Source: Pseudescherichia sp031979925
Lineage (GTDB): Bacteria > Pseudomonadota > Gammaproteobacteria > Enterobacterales > Enterobacteriaceae
Direction of reading: 5' to 3'
DNA: 64,000 nucleotides
Assembly: GCF_031979925.1 (NCBI RefSeq)
Contig: NZ_DALZFB010000001.1
Location: 248,001-312,000, forward strand
Position 1 is the first letter of the stretch. Each line of letters begins with the position of its first letter. The notes below the pieces were generated by a model. It worked only from the letters and a program-made list of their open reading frames with translations. It had not been told where the DNA came from and made no database searches. Position numbers and translations under genes: made by a program. Shown piece by piece: positions 24,537-33,127 of this stretch.

Positions 24537-25550
24537 ATGACGCAGCCATTGGCCGGAAAACATATGTTAATCGTTGAAGACGAACCCGTTTTCCGCTCAC
24601 TGCTGGACTCATGGCTGCTGTCTCTTGGCGCATCCACCACCTTAGCGGGTGATGGAGTCGAAGCGCTGGAGATGATGGCCAGAGTCAGACCAGATCTGAT
24701 GATCTGTGATATCGCAATGCCGCGGATGAACGGCCTCAAGCTGGTTGAACACCTGCGTAACGAAGGCGACCAAACGCCAATCCTGGTCATCTCCGCAACG
24801 GAGAACATGGCCGACATTGCTAAGGCGCTTCGTCTCGGCGTGCAGGATGTTTTACTGAAACCGGTAAAAGATTTTAGTCGTCTGCGGGAGACCGTGCTGG
24901 CCTGCCTCTATCCAAATATGTTTAATTCGCGGGTAGAGGAAGAGGAGCGACTCTTTCAGGACTGGGATGCGTTAGTGAGCGATCCGCACGCGGCAGCAAA
25001 GCTGCTACAGGAGTTACAGCCTCCCGTTCAACAGGTCATATCCCAGTGCCGCGTTAATTATCGCCAGCTTGTTGCTGCCAACCAGCCCGGTCTGGTTTTA
25101 GATATTGCACCGTTATCCGATCACGATCTCGCATTTTATTGCCTGGATGTGACTCGCGCTGGGGATAACGGTGTATTAGCCGCGCTATTATTACGCGCAC
25201 TCTTCAATGGCCTGCTGCAGGAGCAGCTCTCTCAGCAGCGCCAGCGCTTACCTGAACTGGGGGCGTTGTTAAAACAGGTCAATCAATTACTGCGCCAGGC
25301 AAATTTACCCGGGCAGTTCCCTCTGCTGGTTGGTTATTATCACAGCGAACAAAAAAATTTGATATTAGTCTCCGCAGGGCTTAACGCAACGCTCAATACT
25401 GATGCACAACAGGTTCAGATTAGCAGCGGCGTGCCGTTAGGGACGTTGGGTAATGCTTACTTAAATCAAATAAGCCAGCGTTGTGAAGCCTGGCAGTGCC
25501 AGGTTTGGGGAACGGGTGGCCGGCTGCGCTTAATGTTGTCTGCGGAATGA
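24537..25550 (+). CDS. rssB: RpoS adaptor/response regulator RssB
   Basis: RssB delivers the stationary-phase sigma factor RpoS to ClpXP. The 337-residue product has an N-terminal receiver domain with the conserved aspartate in MICDIAMPRMNG (about residue 58) and lysine in LLKPVKDF. A helical linker and a C-terminal pseudophosphatase (PP2C-like) domain without obvious metal ligands follow. AGGGGAGA provides the ribosome site before ATG 24537. The E. coli partner gene rssA is missing upstream, so rssB must have its own promoter here. galU follows 200 bp downstream. Confidence 0.96.
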   Translation: MTQPLAGKHMLIVEDEPVFRSLLDSWLLSLGASTTLAGDGVEALEMMARVRPDLMICDIAMPRMNGLKLVEHLRNEGDQTPILVISATENMADIAKALRLGVQDVLLKPVKDFSRLRETVLACLYPNMFNSRVEEEERLFQDWDALVSDPHAAAKLLQELQPPVQQVISQCRVNYRQLVAANQPGLVLDIAPLSDHDLAFYCLDVTRAGDNGVLAALLLRALFNGLLQEQLSQQRQRLPELGALLKQVNQLLRQANLPGQFPLLVGYYHSEQKNLILVSAGLNATLNTDAQQVQISSGVPLGTLGNAYLNQISQRCEAWQCQVWGTGGRLRLMLSAE

Positions 25551-25750
25551 GCGATCGCGCTGCGCTACCCATTTTTGCTTTACCGCAAAAACGGGCCGGG
25601 TGCTACTATCGCGATAGTCTTATAGGTAATTGTCTTAATTACATGTCAAGGTGCTCGATTCAGACCAGGCTCACAGTTTGATACTGATATACTCAATGCA
25701 CTATTCATTGACGAACGTGTTCTAAGTATGAACAGTCCAGGAGATTTTAA

Positions 25751-26659
25751 ATGGCTGCCGTTAATTCAAAAGTAACAAAAGCAGTTATCCCGGTCGCAGG
25801 ATTAGGTACCAGGATGCTGCCCGCCACGAAAGCTATCCCTAAGGAGATGCTGCCGCTGGTTGATAAGCCCTTAATTCAATACGTAGTGAATGAATGTATT
25901 GCGGCGGGTATTACGGAAATCGTTTTAGTTACTCATTCATCTAAAAACTCCATCGAGAACCACTTCGATACCAGTTTTGAGCTGGAAGCCATGCTGGAAA
26001 AACGCGTTAAGCGCCAGCTGCTGGAAGAAGTACAGTCTATTTGTCCTCCGCATGTCACTATTATGCAGGTTCGTCAGGGTCTGGCTAAAGGTTTAGGCCA
26101 TGCGGTACTGTGCGCACATCCGGTAGTGGGTGACGAACCCGTGGCTGTTATTCTGCCTGACGTTATTCTTGATGAATATGAATCCGATCTCTCCCAGGAT
26201 AACCTGGCGGAAATGATCAAACGCTTCGATGAAACCGGCTGCAGCCAGATTATGGTTGAGCCTGTTGAAGATGTGACCGCGTACGGCGTTGTAGACTGCA
26301 AAGGCGCAGAGCTGAAGCCGGGTGAAAGCGTGCCTATGGTTGGCGTGGTTGAGAAGCCTAAGGCGAACGTCGCACCTTCTAACCTTGCTGTGGTAGGCCG
26401 TTACGTCCTGAGCGCTGAGATTTGGCCTCTGCTGGCGAAAACCCCTCCGGGAGCGGGTGATGAGATCCAGCTGACCGACGGTATTGATATGCTGATCGAG
26501 AAAGAGACCGTTGAAGCGTACCATATGAAAGGCAAGAGCCACGACTGCGGCAACAAGCTGGGCTATATGCAAGCATTTGTCGAATATGGCATCCGTCACA
26601 ATACGCTGGGCGAAGAATTTAAAAGCTGGCTGGAAAATGAGATGGGCCTCAATAAGTAA
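25751..26659 (+). CDS. galU: UTP-glucose-1-phosphate uridylyltransferase
   Basis: GalU makes UDP-glucose from UTP and glucose 1-phosphate. This supplies the Leloir pathway, trehalose, osmoregulated glucans and lipopolysaccharide core. The 302-residue cytoplasmic enzyme shows the nucleotidyltransferase signature VAGLGTRMLPATKAIPKEM (about residues 15-33), with further family segments LVDKPLIQYVVNEC and VGVVEKPK. AGGAGA lies eight bases before the ATG. It has its own terminator and faces hns convergently. Confidence 0.98.
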   Translation: MAAVNSKVTKAVIPVAGLGTRMLPATKAIPKEMLPLVDKPLIQYVVNECIAAGITEIVLVTHSSKNSIENHFDTSFELEAMLEKRVKRQLLEEVQSICPPHVTIMQVRQGLAKGLGHAVLCAHPVVGDEPVAVILPDVILDEYESDLSQDNLAEMIKRFDETGCSQIMVEPVEDVTAYGVVDCKGAELKPGESVPMVGVVEKPKANVAPSNLAVVGRYVLSAEIWPLLAKTPPGAGDEIQLTDGIDMLIEKETVEAYHMKGKSHDCGNKLGYMQAFVEYGIRHNTLGEEFKSWLENEMGLNK

Positions 26660-26686
26660 GGCTTTTCTCACCGCTGTCTGAACCAG

Positions 26687-26729
26687 GCCGGAGATAACCG
26701 CTACGTACGTGTTATCTCCGGCTTTTTTA
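26687..26729 (+). terminator. galU terminator
   Basis: GCCGGAGATAAC and GTTATCTCCGGC form a perfect 12-base stem with a 12-base loop, followed by six T. Confidence 0.92.
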
Positions 26730-26786
26730 TTACCAGTTGTTTCTAAATGCAAACATAAACCAGGACGGGGTAGGGTAAATACAAAT

Positions 26787-26816
26787 AAAAAATCCCGCCG
26801 GAGCGGGATTTTTTTG
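26787..26816. terminator. Bidirectional terminator between galU and hns
   Basis: AATCCCGC and GCGGGATT form the stem with a CGGA loop. It is flanked by an A tract on one side and a T tract on the other, so it can end hns transcription on the minus strand and catch read-through from galU. Confidence 0.88.
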
Positions 26817-26830
26817 CATCAGAAGAAGCG

Positions 26831-27244
26831 TTATTCCTTGATCAGGAAGTCTTCCAGCTGTTTGCCTTGCTCATCCATGGCTTTCTTAATTACTGCTGGG
26901 GTACGGCCCTGGCCGGTCCAGGTTTTAGTTTCGCCGTTTTCGTCAACGTAGCTATATTTAGCAGGACGTGCTGCACGCTTGGCTTTCGTACCGACTTTCG
27001 CGGCTGCCATGCTGTTCAGCAGTTCGTTAGGGTCAATACCGTCAGCAATCAGCATTTCGCGATATTGTTGCAGTTTACGCGTACGCTCTTCAATTTCAGC
27101 AGCTGCAGCATTATCTTCTTCACGACGCTCGTTAACAACAACTTCTAATTTCTCCAGCATTTCTTCGAGCGTTTCGAGAGTGCATTCTCTTGCCTGTGCA
27201 CGAAGAGTACGGATGTTGTTCAGAATTTTAAGTGCTTCGCTCAT
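26831..27244 (-). CDS. hns: Nucleoid-associated silencer H-NS
   Basis: H-NS binds and bridges curved, AT-rich DNA, silences horizontally acquired genes and shapes the nucleoid. The 137-residue product has the N-terminal coiled-coil dimerisation helices (residues 1-65, including LRAQARECTLETLEEMLEKL), a central oligomerisation helix and linker, and the C-terminal DNA-binding domain. That domain carries the AT-hook-like TWTGQGRTPAVIK near residue 109. It matches H-NS of E. coli rather than StpA. The long upstream region would carry its autoregulated promoter. Confidence 0.98.
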   Translation of the reverse strand: MSEALKILNNIRTLRAQARECTLETLEEMLEKLEVVVNERREEDNAAAAEIEERTRKLQQYREMLIADGIDPNELLNSMAAAKVGTKAKRAARPAKYSYVDENGETKTWTGQGRTPAVIKKAMDEQGKQLEDFLIKE

Positions 27245-27858
27245 TGTAGTAATCTCAAACTTATAATGGGGTGGTTTGTTGAGCTAATAATAGAGCGATA
27301 ATTTGAGTTGTGCAATACCCGACAATGTAAGGAATTCAAAATTACCCGTTATTTGCCCATTTTATTAATTCCGCTATCTTAAATTTTCCTTCAGGAAACG
27401 CGCCTGCAAAGCTTATCCAAAGCATTAACCCCAGTCCGCTCGGGGTTGGATAAAGAGAAGCATGCTACTCAACATTTTTCGATTAATCCTGGTATTACTA
27501 TAGCGGACGTGGATAAATATCAACCTTTCCTATTAGTCTGACATAAGCGTGCTGAGCTTAAATTACTAATATTTTCTGGAGCCTAAGTTAGAAAACTAAG
27601 TTAAAAGGCTCCGCGCTAAAGTCCGTGCTAAAGTCCGTGCTAAAGTCCGCGCTGACGGTGGGGATGGGGATAAATGAAGAACGCTCTTTGCCTGCGGCAA
27701 TGGTTGCCGCAATCATAAATGTTATAAAGTGTGAATATCCCGGCAGGCGTCAGGATGTGGATTAACCGGCAGGCCGCGAGCCGTTTAGATGTTAGCCTGA
27801 CAAAATATGGTACAATCGGCACGGTAAAAATTACATTTTGATTGGGGTCTTTAGACCG
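27245..27858. promoter_or_regulatory. hns upstream region and hns-tdk intergenic space
   Basis: These 614 bp lie between the divergent genes hns and tdk. The half next to hns is A/T-rich, as expected for an autoregulated H-NS promoter. It contains a CCCCAGTCCGCTCGGGG hairpin at about 27430-27446 and a long-arm hairpin GGAGCCT/AGGCTCC (27578-27584 with 27606-27612). A tandem 12-bp repeat lies at 27615-27650. I see no further gene. Confidence 0.6.
27615..27650. repeat. Three tandem copies of a 12-bp repeat
   Basis: The unit GCTAAAGTCCGT occurs three times head to tail, the last ending GC instead of GT. It follows directly after the GGAGCCT hairpin. Its role is unknown, and the copy number may vary between strains. 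Confidence 0.9.
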
Positions 27859-28473
27859 ATGGCACAGCTTTATTTCTACTACTCGGCAATGAACGCCGGC
27901 AAATCGACGGCGCTTTTACAATCTTCCTACAATTACCAGGAAAGGGGGATGCGCTCGCTGGTCTACACTGCTGAAATTGATAACCGTTTCGGTAGTGGAA
28001 AAGTCAGCTCCCGTATCGGTCTCTCATCACCGGCAAAATTATTCAATCAGCAAACCTCGCTGTTTGATGACATTCGCGATGAGCATGCCCGTGAAGCCGT
28101 TCACTGCGTGCTGGTGGATGAGAGCCAGTTTTTAACGCGCGAGCAGGTCTACGCCCTCTCTGAAATTGTCGATAAGCTTGATATTCCGGTCCTGTGTTAC
28201 GGGTTACGCACGGATTTCCGCGGCGAGCTCTTTACCGGGAGCCTCTATTTACTGGCATGGTCAGATAAACTCGTGGAGTTAAAAACCATCTGTTTCTGTG
28301 GCCGTAAGGCCAGCATGGTATTACGTCTCGACCAGGATGGGCATCCCTATAATGAGGGAGAGCAGGTGGTTATTGGGGGCAATGAGCGCTATGTCTCGGT
28401 ATGCCGCAAGCATTATAAAGAGGCGCTTGCAGAAGGCTCTCTGACGGCGATCCAGCGCCGTATCCGTGGGTAG
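27859..28473 (+). CDS. tdk: Thymidine kinase
   Basis: Tdk phosphorylates thymidine and deoxyuridine in the pyrimidine salvage pathway. The 204-residue type II enzyme has the P-loop SAMNAGKST (residues about 9-17), the catalytic region CVLVDESQFL and a zinc-binding lasso with CFCGRKASM and VCRKHY. ATG 27859 follows GGGGTC and gives the E. coli-type start MAQLYFYYSAM; the TTG at 27838 would add seven unrelated residues. It is divergent from hns and convergent with adhE. Confidence 0.97.
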   Translation: MAQLYFYYSAMNAGKSTALLQSSYNYQERGMRSLVYTAEIDNRFGSGKVSSRIGLSSPAKLFNQQTSLFDDIRDEHAREAVHCVLVDESQFLTREQVYALSEIVDKLDIPVLCYGLRTDFRGELFTGSLYLLAWSDKLVELKTICFCGRKASMVLRLDQDGHPYNEGEQVVIGGNERYVSVCRKHYKEALAEGSLTAIQRRIRG

Positions 28474-28518
28474 GTACTGCTAAAGGCTTAAATCGTCTCA
28501 GCGCGCCGTTGAGGCCAT

Positions 28519-28548
28519 AAAAAAACCCGCCAGTTGGCGGGTTTTTGT
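28519..28548. terminator. Bidirectional terminator between tdk and adhE
   Basis: AAAACCCGCC and GGCGGGTTTT form a ten-base stem with an AGTT loop, with A and T runs on the two sides, between the convergent genes. Confidence 0.92.
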
Positions 28549-28560
28549 TAGTACGAAACG

Positions 28561-31242
28561 TTAAGCGGTTTTCTTCGCTTTTTTATCGGCTTTAACCGGT
28601 ACAGCAGATTCAACCTGCGCAGGTGCAGCTTCACCCTCTCTGTACTCACGGCCATAGTAGGTATCCAGCAGGATCTGTTTCAGCTCGGCGATCAGCGGGT
28701 AGCGCGGGTTAGCGCCGGTGCACTGGTCATCGAAGGCGTCTTCAGACAGTTTGTCAACGTGCGCCAGGAAGTCGGCTTCCTGCACGCCTGCTTCACGGAT
28801 GGATTTCGGAATACCCAGCTCGGCTTTCAGGCTGTCCAGCCATGCCAGCAGCTTCTCAATCTTCGCAGCGGTGCGATCGCCCGGTGCGCTAAGTCCCAGG
28901 TGGTCGGCAATCTCTGCGTAGCGGCGGCGAGCCTGAGGACGGTCGTACTGGCTGAAAGCGGTCTGTTTGGTTGGGTTATCGTTCGCATTATAACGAATAA
29001 CGTTGCCAATCAGCAGGGCGTTGGCCAGGCCGTGCGGAATGTGGAACTGCGAGCCAAGTTTGTGCGCCATAGAGTGGCAAACACCCAGGAAGGCGTTAGC
29101 AAACGCGATACCTGCGACGGTGGCAGCACTGTGTACGCGCTCACGGGCAACCGGGTTTTTCGATCCTTCGTGGTAGGACGCCGGCAGGTTCTCTTTCAGC
29201 AGCTTCAGCGCCTGCAGGGCCTGACCATCAGAGAACTCAGAGGCCAGCACTGAGACATAGGCCTCCAGGGCGTGAGTGACCGCATCCAGACCACCGAATG
29301 CACAGAGTGATTTCGGCATATCCATCACCAGGTTGGCATCAACAACGGCCATGTCCGGCGTCAGGGCATAGTCTGCCAGTGGGTATTTCTGGCCAGTAGC
29401 ATCGTCGGTTACTACAGCAAACGGCGTGACTTCAGAACCCGTACCAGAGGTAGTGGTGATCGCAACCATTTTTGCTTTCACACCCATTTTCGGGAACTTA
29501 TAGATACGTTTACGGATATCCATAAAGCGCAGCGCCAGCTCTTCGAAGTGGGTTTCCGGGTGCTCGTACATTACCCACATGATTTTGGCTGCGTCCATCG
29601 GGGAGCCGCCGCCGAGGGCGATGATCACGTCAGGCTTGAATGCGTTCGCCAGCTCTGCGCCTTTACGAACAACGGAGAGGGTTGGGTCAGCTTCAACCTC
29701 AAAGAATACGTCCACTTCTACGCCAGCTGCTTTCAGCACAGAGGTGATCTGGTCTGCGTAGCCGTTGTTGAACAGGAAGCGGTCAGTCACGATCAGCGCA
29801 CGTTTGTGGCCATCAGTAATCACTTCATCCAGCGCGATTGGCAGGGAGCCACGGCGGAAGTAGATAGATTTCGGAAGTTTATGCCACAGCATGTTTTCAG
29901 CTCGCTTAGCAACGGTTTTCTTGTTGATCAGGTGCTTCGGACCCACGTTTTCAGAGATGGAGTTACCACCCCATGAACCACAGCCCAGAGTCAGAGACGG
30001 GGCGAGTTTAAAGTTATACAGGTCACCGATACCCCCCTGAGAAGCAGGGGTGTTGATCAGGATACGTGCAGTTTTCATCATCTGCCCGAAGTGCGCTACA
30101 CGCTCCGGCTGGTTGTCCTGGTCGGTGTAGAGACAGGAGGTGTGGCCGATCCCGCCCATTGCCACCAGTTTTTCAGCCTTAACGACGGCATCGTCAAAAT
30201 CTTTCGCACGGTACATTGCCAGCGTCGGGGAGAGTTTTTCATGAGCGAACGGCTCGCTCTCATCGACGTCGGTGACTTCACCAATCAGGATCTTGGTGGT
30301 AGCTGGCACGGTGAAGCCTGCCAGTTCAGCGATTTTATACGCTGGCTGACCTACGATGGCTGCGTTCAACGCGCCATTTTTCAGGATGATGTCCTGAACG
30401 GCTTTCAGCTCCTGGCCTTGCAGCATGTAGCCGCCGTGGCTGGCAAAACGTTCACGCACTTTGTCGTAAACGGAGTCAACGACGACAACAGACTGTTCAG
30501 AAGCACAGATGACGCCGTTATCGAAGGTTTTAGACATCAGTACGGAGGCTACTGCACGTTTGATATCGGCAGTTTCGTCGATAACAACCGGGGTGTTACC
30601 TGCGCCTACGCCGATAGCCGGTTTACCTGAGCTGTAAGCCGCTTTAACCATGCCTGGACCACCGGTCGCGAGGATCAGGTTGATATCCGGATGGTGCATC
30701 AGCGCGTTGGAAAGCTCGACGGAAGGTTGGTCAATCCAGCCAATCAGATCTTTTGGTGCGCCCGCGGCGATAGCGGCCTGCAGAACGATATCAGCTGCTT
30801 TATTGGTAGCATCTTTAGCGCGCGGATGTGGAGAGAAGATGATAGCGTTGCGAGTCTTAAGGCTAATGAGTGATTTAAAGATTGCGGTTGAGGTTGGGTT
30901 AGTGGTTGGAACGATACCGCAAATTATGCCGATAGGTTCGGCGATAGTGATGGTGCCAAAAGTGTCATCGGTAGAAAGGACACCGCAGGTCTTCTCATCT
31001 TTGTACGCGTTATAAATATATTCAGAAGCAAAGTGGTTTTTTATCACCTTGTCTTCCACAATACCCATACCGGATTCTGCAACGGCCAGCTTAGCGAGGG
31101 GAATTCGCGCATCAGCGGCAGCCAGAGCGGCGGCACGGAAGATTTTATCAACTTGTTCTTGAGAAAAGTTGGCATATTCACGCTGGGCTTTTTTCACGCG
31201 TTCAACGAGTGCGTTAAGTTCAGCGACATTAGTAACGGCCAT
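28561..31242 (-). CDS. adhE: Bifunctional acetaldehyde-CoA/alcohol dehydrogenase
   Basis: AdhE converts acetyl-CoA to ethanol by way of acetaldehyde, using two NADH, and is the main ethanol route in mixed-acid fermentation. It assembles into spirosomes. The 893 residues form an N-terminal CoA-acylating aldehyde dehydrogenase (catalytic cysteine in DNGVICASEQSVV, about residue 246) and a C-terminal iron-dependent alcohol dehydrogenase from about residue 450 (GGGSPMDAAK; histidine ligands in VCHSMAHKLGSQFHIPHG). The C-terminal tail is lysine- and alanine-rich. AGGAG lies upstream of the ATG. Confidence 0.98.
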   Translation of the reverse strand: MAVTNVAELNALVERVKKAQREYANFSQEQVDKIFRAAALAAADARIPLAKLAVAESGMGIVEDKVIKNHFASEYIYNAYKDEKTCGVLSTDDTFGTITIAEPIGIICGIVPTTNPTSTAIFKSLISLKTRNAIIFSPHPRAKDATNKAADIVLQAAIAAGAPKDLIGWIDQPSVELSNALMHHPDINLILATGGPGMVKAAYSSGKPAIGVGAGNTPVVIDETADIKRAVASVLMSKTFDNGVICASEQSVVVVDSVYDKVRERFASHGGYMLQGQELKAVQDIILKNGALNAAIVGQPAYKIAELAGFTVPATTKILIGEVTDVDESEPFAHEKLSPTLAMYRAKDFDDAVVKAEKLVAMGGIGHTSCLYTDQDNQPERVAHFGQMMKTARILINTPASQGGIGDLYNFKLAPSLTLGCGSWGGNSISENVGPKHLINKKTVAKRAENMLWHKLPKSIYFRRGSLPIALDEVITDGHKRALIVTDRFLFNNGYADQITSVLKAAGVEVDVFFEVEADPTLSVVRKGAELANAFKPDVIIALGGGSPMDAAKIMWVMYEHPETHFEELALRFMDIRKRIYKFPKMGVKAKMVAITTTSGTGSEVTPFAVVTDDATGQKYPLADYALTPDMAVVDANLVMDMPKSLCAFGGLDAVTHALEAYVSVLASEFSDGQALQALKLLKENLPASYHEGSKNPVARERVHSAATVAGIAFANAFLGVCHSMAHKLGSQFHIPHGLANALLIGNVIRYNANDNPTKQTAFSQYDRPQARRRYAEIADHLGLSAPGDRTAAKIEKLLAWLDSLKAELGIPKSIREAGVQEADFLAHVDKLSEDAFDDQCTGANPRYPLIAELKQILLDTYYGREYREGEAAPAQVESAVPVKADKKAKKTA

Positions 31243-31729
31243 AATGATCTCCTGATAATGTTAAAACTCTTTTAGTAAATCAGTTGCTCAATGGATCAAT
31301 AGAACAGTATAGTAAGACCCATCGAAGCCTGCGTTACCGTTTCAAAAACAAGTACTTATCTACGAAACCTGCACCCATGATTTACTAAAAGAGCCTCGCC
31401 TCAGCATCATACCGTTTGATACTTTTTTTGTCCCTGGCGGCATAAACAAGGTTACTCACTTCTGAGTAGTGATTACGTGATCCAGATCAAGAATAGTACA
31501 AGCTGACACCTTTCAGCAGGCACTTCTTGATGCCTTGCATCAAATGTTAATAATTTCAGGCAGGTAGTAGAAATAAGTTATCATACTTTCTACAATTAAA
31601 TAACATACCCTCTTTGTCACGTTTTTCAGAATAATTCTGGTGAAGTATGCTGAAATTAAACGTATATTTAGCATGGTTTTTTTAGGGTTGTAATTTTGCC
31701 TTCGGCGTTGATTCCCTGCGGAGCTTACC
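31243..31729. promoter_or_regulatory. Divergent control region of adhE and ychE
   Basis: These 487 bp separate adhE from ychE and contain no gene. The long leader of adhE is expected here. Visible elements are a perfect inverted repeat at 31527-31543 and A/T-rich stretches near 31560-31610 and 31660-31700. No consensus FNR box was found. adhE in E. coli is regulated by Cra, NarL and Fis and through RNase III processing; I cannot locate those sites by eye. Confidence 0.55.
31527..31543. repeat. Perfect inverted repeat upstream of adhE and ychE
   Basis: TTGATGC-CTT-GCATCAA has perfect seven-base arms with a three-base centre. It resembles an FNR box but the spacing between TTGAT and ATCAA is seven bases rather than four. 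It could be an operator for another dimeric regulator. Confidence 0.7.
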
Positions 31730-32377
31730 GTGATCCATACGTTGTTTGATTTTCCGACCTACCTAAAGTTTTTCATTGGTCTTTTTGCCCTGGTTAATCC
31801 GGTCGGGATTATTCCTGTATTTATCAGTATGACCGGCTATCAGACGGCGGCGGCAAGAAACAAAACCAACATGACGGCCAGCGTCTCGGTAGCCATTATT
31901 CTGCTCACCTCGCTCTTTCTGGGCAGCACTATCCTGCAACTGTTTGGCATCTCAATTGACTCCTTCCGCATTGCCGGGGGTATCCTGGTCGTTACTATTG
32001 CAATGTCGATGATCAGCGGCAAGCTGGGGGAGGATAAGCAGAACAAACAGGAGAAGTCAGAGACGGCTATTCGCGAAAGTATCGGCGTGGTTCCGCTCGC
32101 GCTGCCGTTGATGGCGGGGCCGGGGGCCATTAGCTCTACTATCGTTTGGGGAACCCGTTTTCACAGCTGGCCGCATCTGCTCTGCTTCTCAATCGCCATC
32201 GCCCTGTTTGCATGCTGCTGCTGGGGACTATTTCGCATTGCCCCCTGGCTGGTTCGTTTATTAGGACAGACAGGTATCAACGTTATTACCCGTATCATGG
32301 GTCTGCTGCTGATGGCGCTGGGCATAGAATTTATTGTTACCGGGATAAAAGCCATTTTCCCCGGACTGCTGGGCTAA
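31730..32377 (+). CDS. ychE: MarC-family inner membrane protein YchE
   Basis: The 215-residue product matches E. coli YchE closely and belongs to the MarC family, whose transport role is unproven. About six membrane helices are visible, with GLFALVNPVGIIPVF near the N-terminus and ALPLMAGPGAISSTIVWG near residue 125, the two family signatures. The start is GTG at 31730, six bases after GGAG. It is divergent from adhE and lies upstream of the opp operon, but 750 bp of non-coding DNA separates them. Confidence 0.95.
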   Translation: MIHTLFDFPTYLKFFIGLFALVNPVGIIPVFISMTGYQTAAARNKTNMTASVSVAIILLTSLFLGSTILQLFGISIDSFRIAGGILVVTIAMSMISGKLGEDKQNKQEKSETAIRESIGVVPLALPLMAGPGAISSTIVWGTRFHSWPHLLCFSIAIALFACCCWGLFRIAPWLVRLLGQTGINVITRIMGLLLMALGIEFIVTGIKAIFPGLLG

Positions 32378-32716
32378 ATCCTTTCTCACCCGCGCTGTTT
32401 TTACCATTATTAGTAAAACATATAACTAATGTTGAAAAATGGCGCAGTCATAATAAATTATGCTGGTTTGATTAATGCGTTAATAATCAGCGGGTTGAAT
32501 CTGCACCTTTGACATGTTTGCTTACATTTACCCCTTTCTGCCTGTTATTTTACTCACATGATACTCTGGGGCTTGCTGTCCGTTTATTGAAATGATATTA
32601 GTAAATTAATCACCCCGGCAGATTAATGTGCTAGAAAATGCGCGCTTGTTACGTTTTTGTGTAAAAAACAATCAGCCCTTGCTTAAACAAGGGAGAAAGA
32701 ACGGTAAATGCACTAT

Positions 32717-32735
32717 ATTATTGATTATCATCGCA
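32717..32735. promoter_or_regulatory. Fur-box-like sequence, distal, upstream of oppA
   Basis: Read on the minus strand, TGCGATGATAATCAATAAT matches the 19-bp Fur consensus in 12 positions by my count and contains its perfect ATGATAATCA core. Binding is inferred. Confidence 0.45.
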
Positions 32736-32882
32736 TTAACCTGTCCTTTCCACGCATTACACCTCGCGCACAACCTCTCCAGGATCGCATAAAAGAGAAA
32801 TGCTTAACAAATTTGCAAATTGTGTTGGCGGTCAATAAAGGCATTTGATACTTTCCGGCCCTCTCTTTGCGAGATAATAGAT

Positions 32883-32901
32883 GCAGATGAGAATCATTTA
32901 C
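32883..32901. promoter_or_regulatory. Fur-box-like sequence, proximal, upstream of oppA
   Basis: GCAGATGAGAATCATTTAC matches the 19-bp Fur consensus in 13 positions by my count, including ATGA and AATCATT. It lies 166 bp downstream of the first site. Binding is inferred. Confidence 0.5.
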
Positions 32902-33127
32902 ATAAATGGATCTTGTCAGGATATTAAGAGACGCCTCAAACAGGGGAGGCGTTAAAGAATCGACGCCAGGCTGCCGCCATGAGTAGCCAGTAATAATAAA
33001 AGTCGGTGATAGCAAGTAGTAAAACCTTGCGGATGCAAAAGCTCCTGCACCGTACAGGAACCCCTAAGGGGGAATGAAACAGGCTGGCATAAAAGCCAGT
33101 AATTATAATGAGTGGAGTACCAACACA

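Larger units (their letters stand above)
32378..33127 (+). promoter_or_regulatory. Long control region upstream of oppA
   Basis: These 750 bp contain no gene. The oppA promoter and a long untranslated leader are expected here, as in E. coli. Two Fur-box-like sites are listed separately. The hairpins ACGCCTC/GAGGCGT (about 32932-32954) and CCCTAAGGGGG (about 33062-33072) are visible. The stretch ACCAACACAATG at the oppA start is CA-rich, like the GcvB target on oppA mRNA, but the small RNA is not in this window. Confidence 0.55.

Noticed and set aside
24464..24817. Minus-strand open frame overlapping the rssB start as a possible rssA remnant
   Set aside because: The translation does not resemble a patatin-like protein and lies mostly antisense to the RssB receiver domain; rssA would be on the plus strand.
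31527..31543. FNR box upstream of adhE
   Set aside because: The spacing between TTGAT and ATCAA is seven bases instead of four, so it was recorded only as an inverted repeat.
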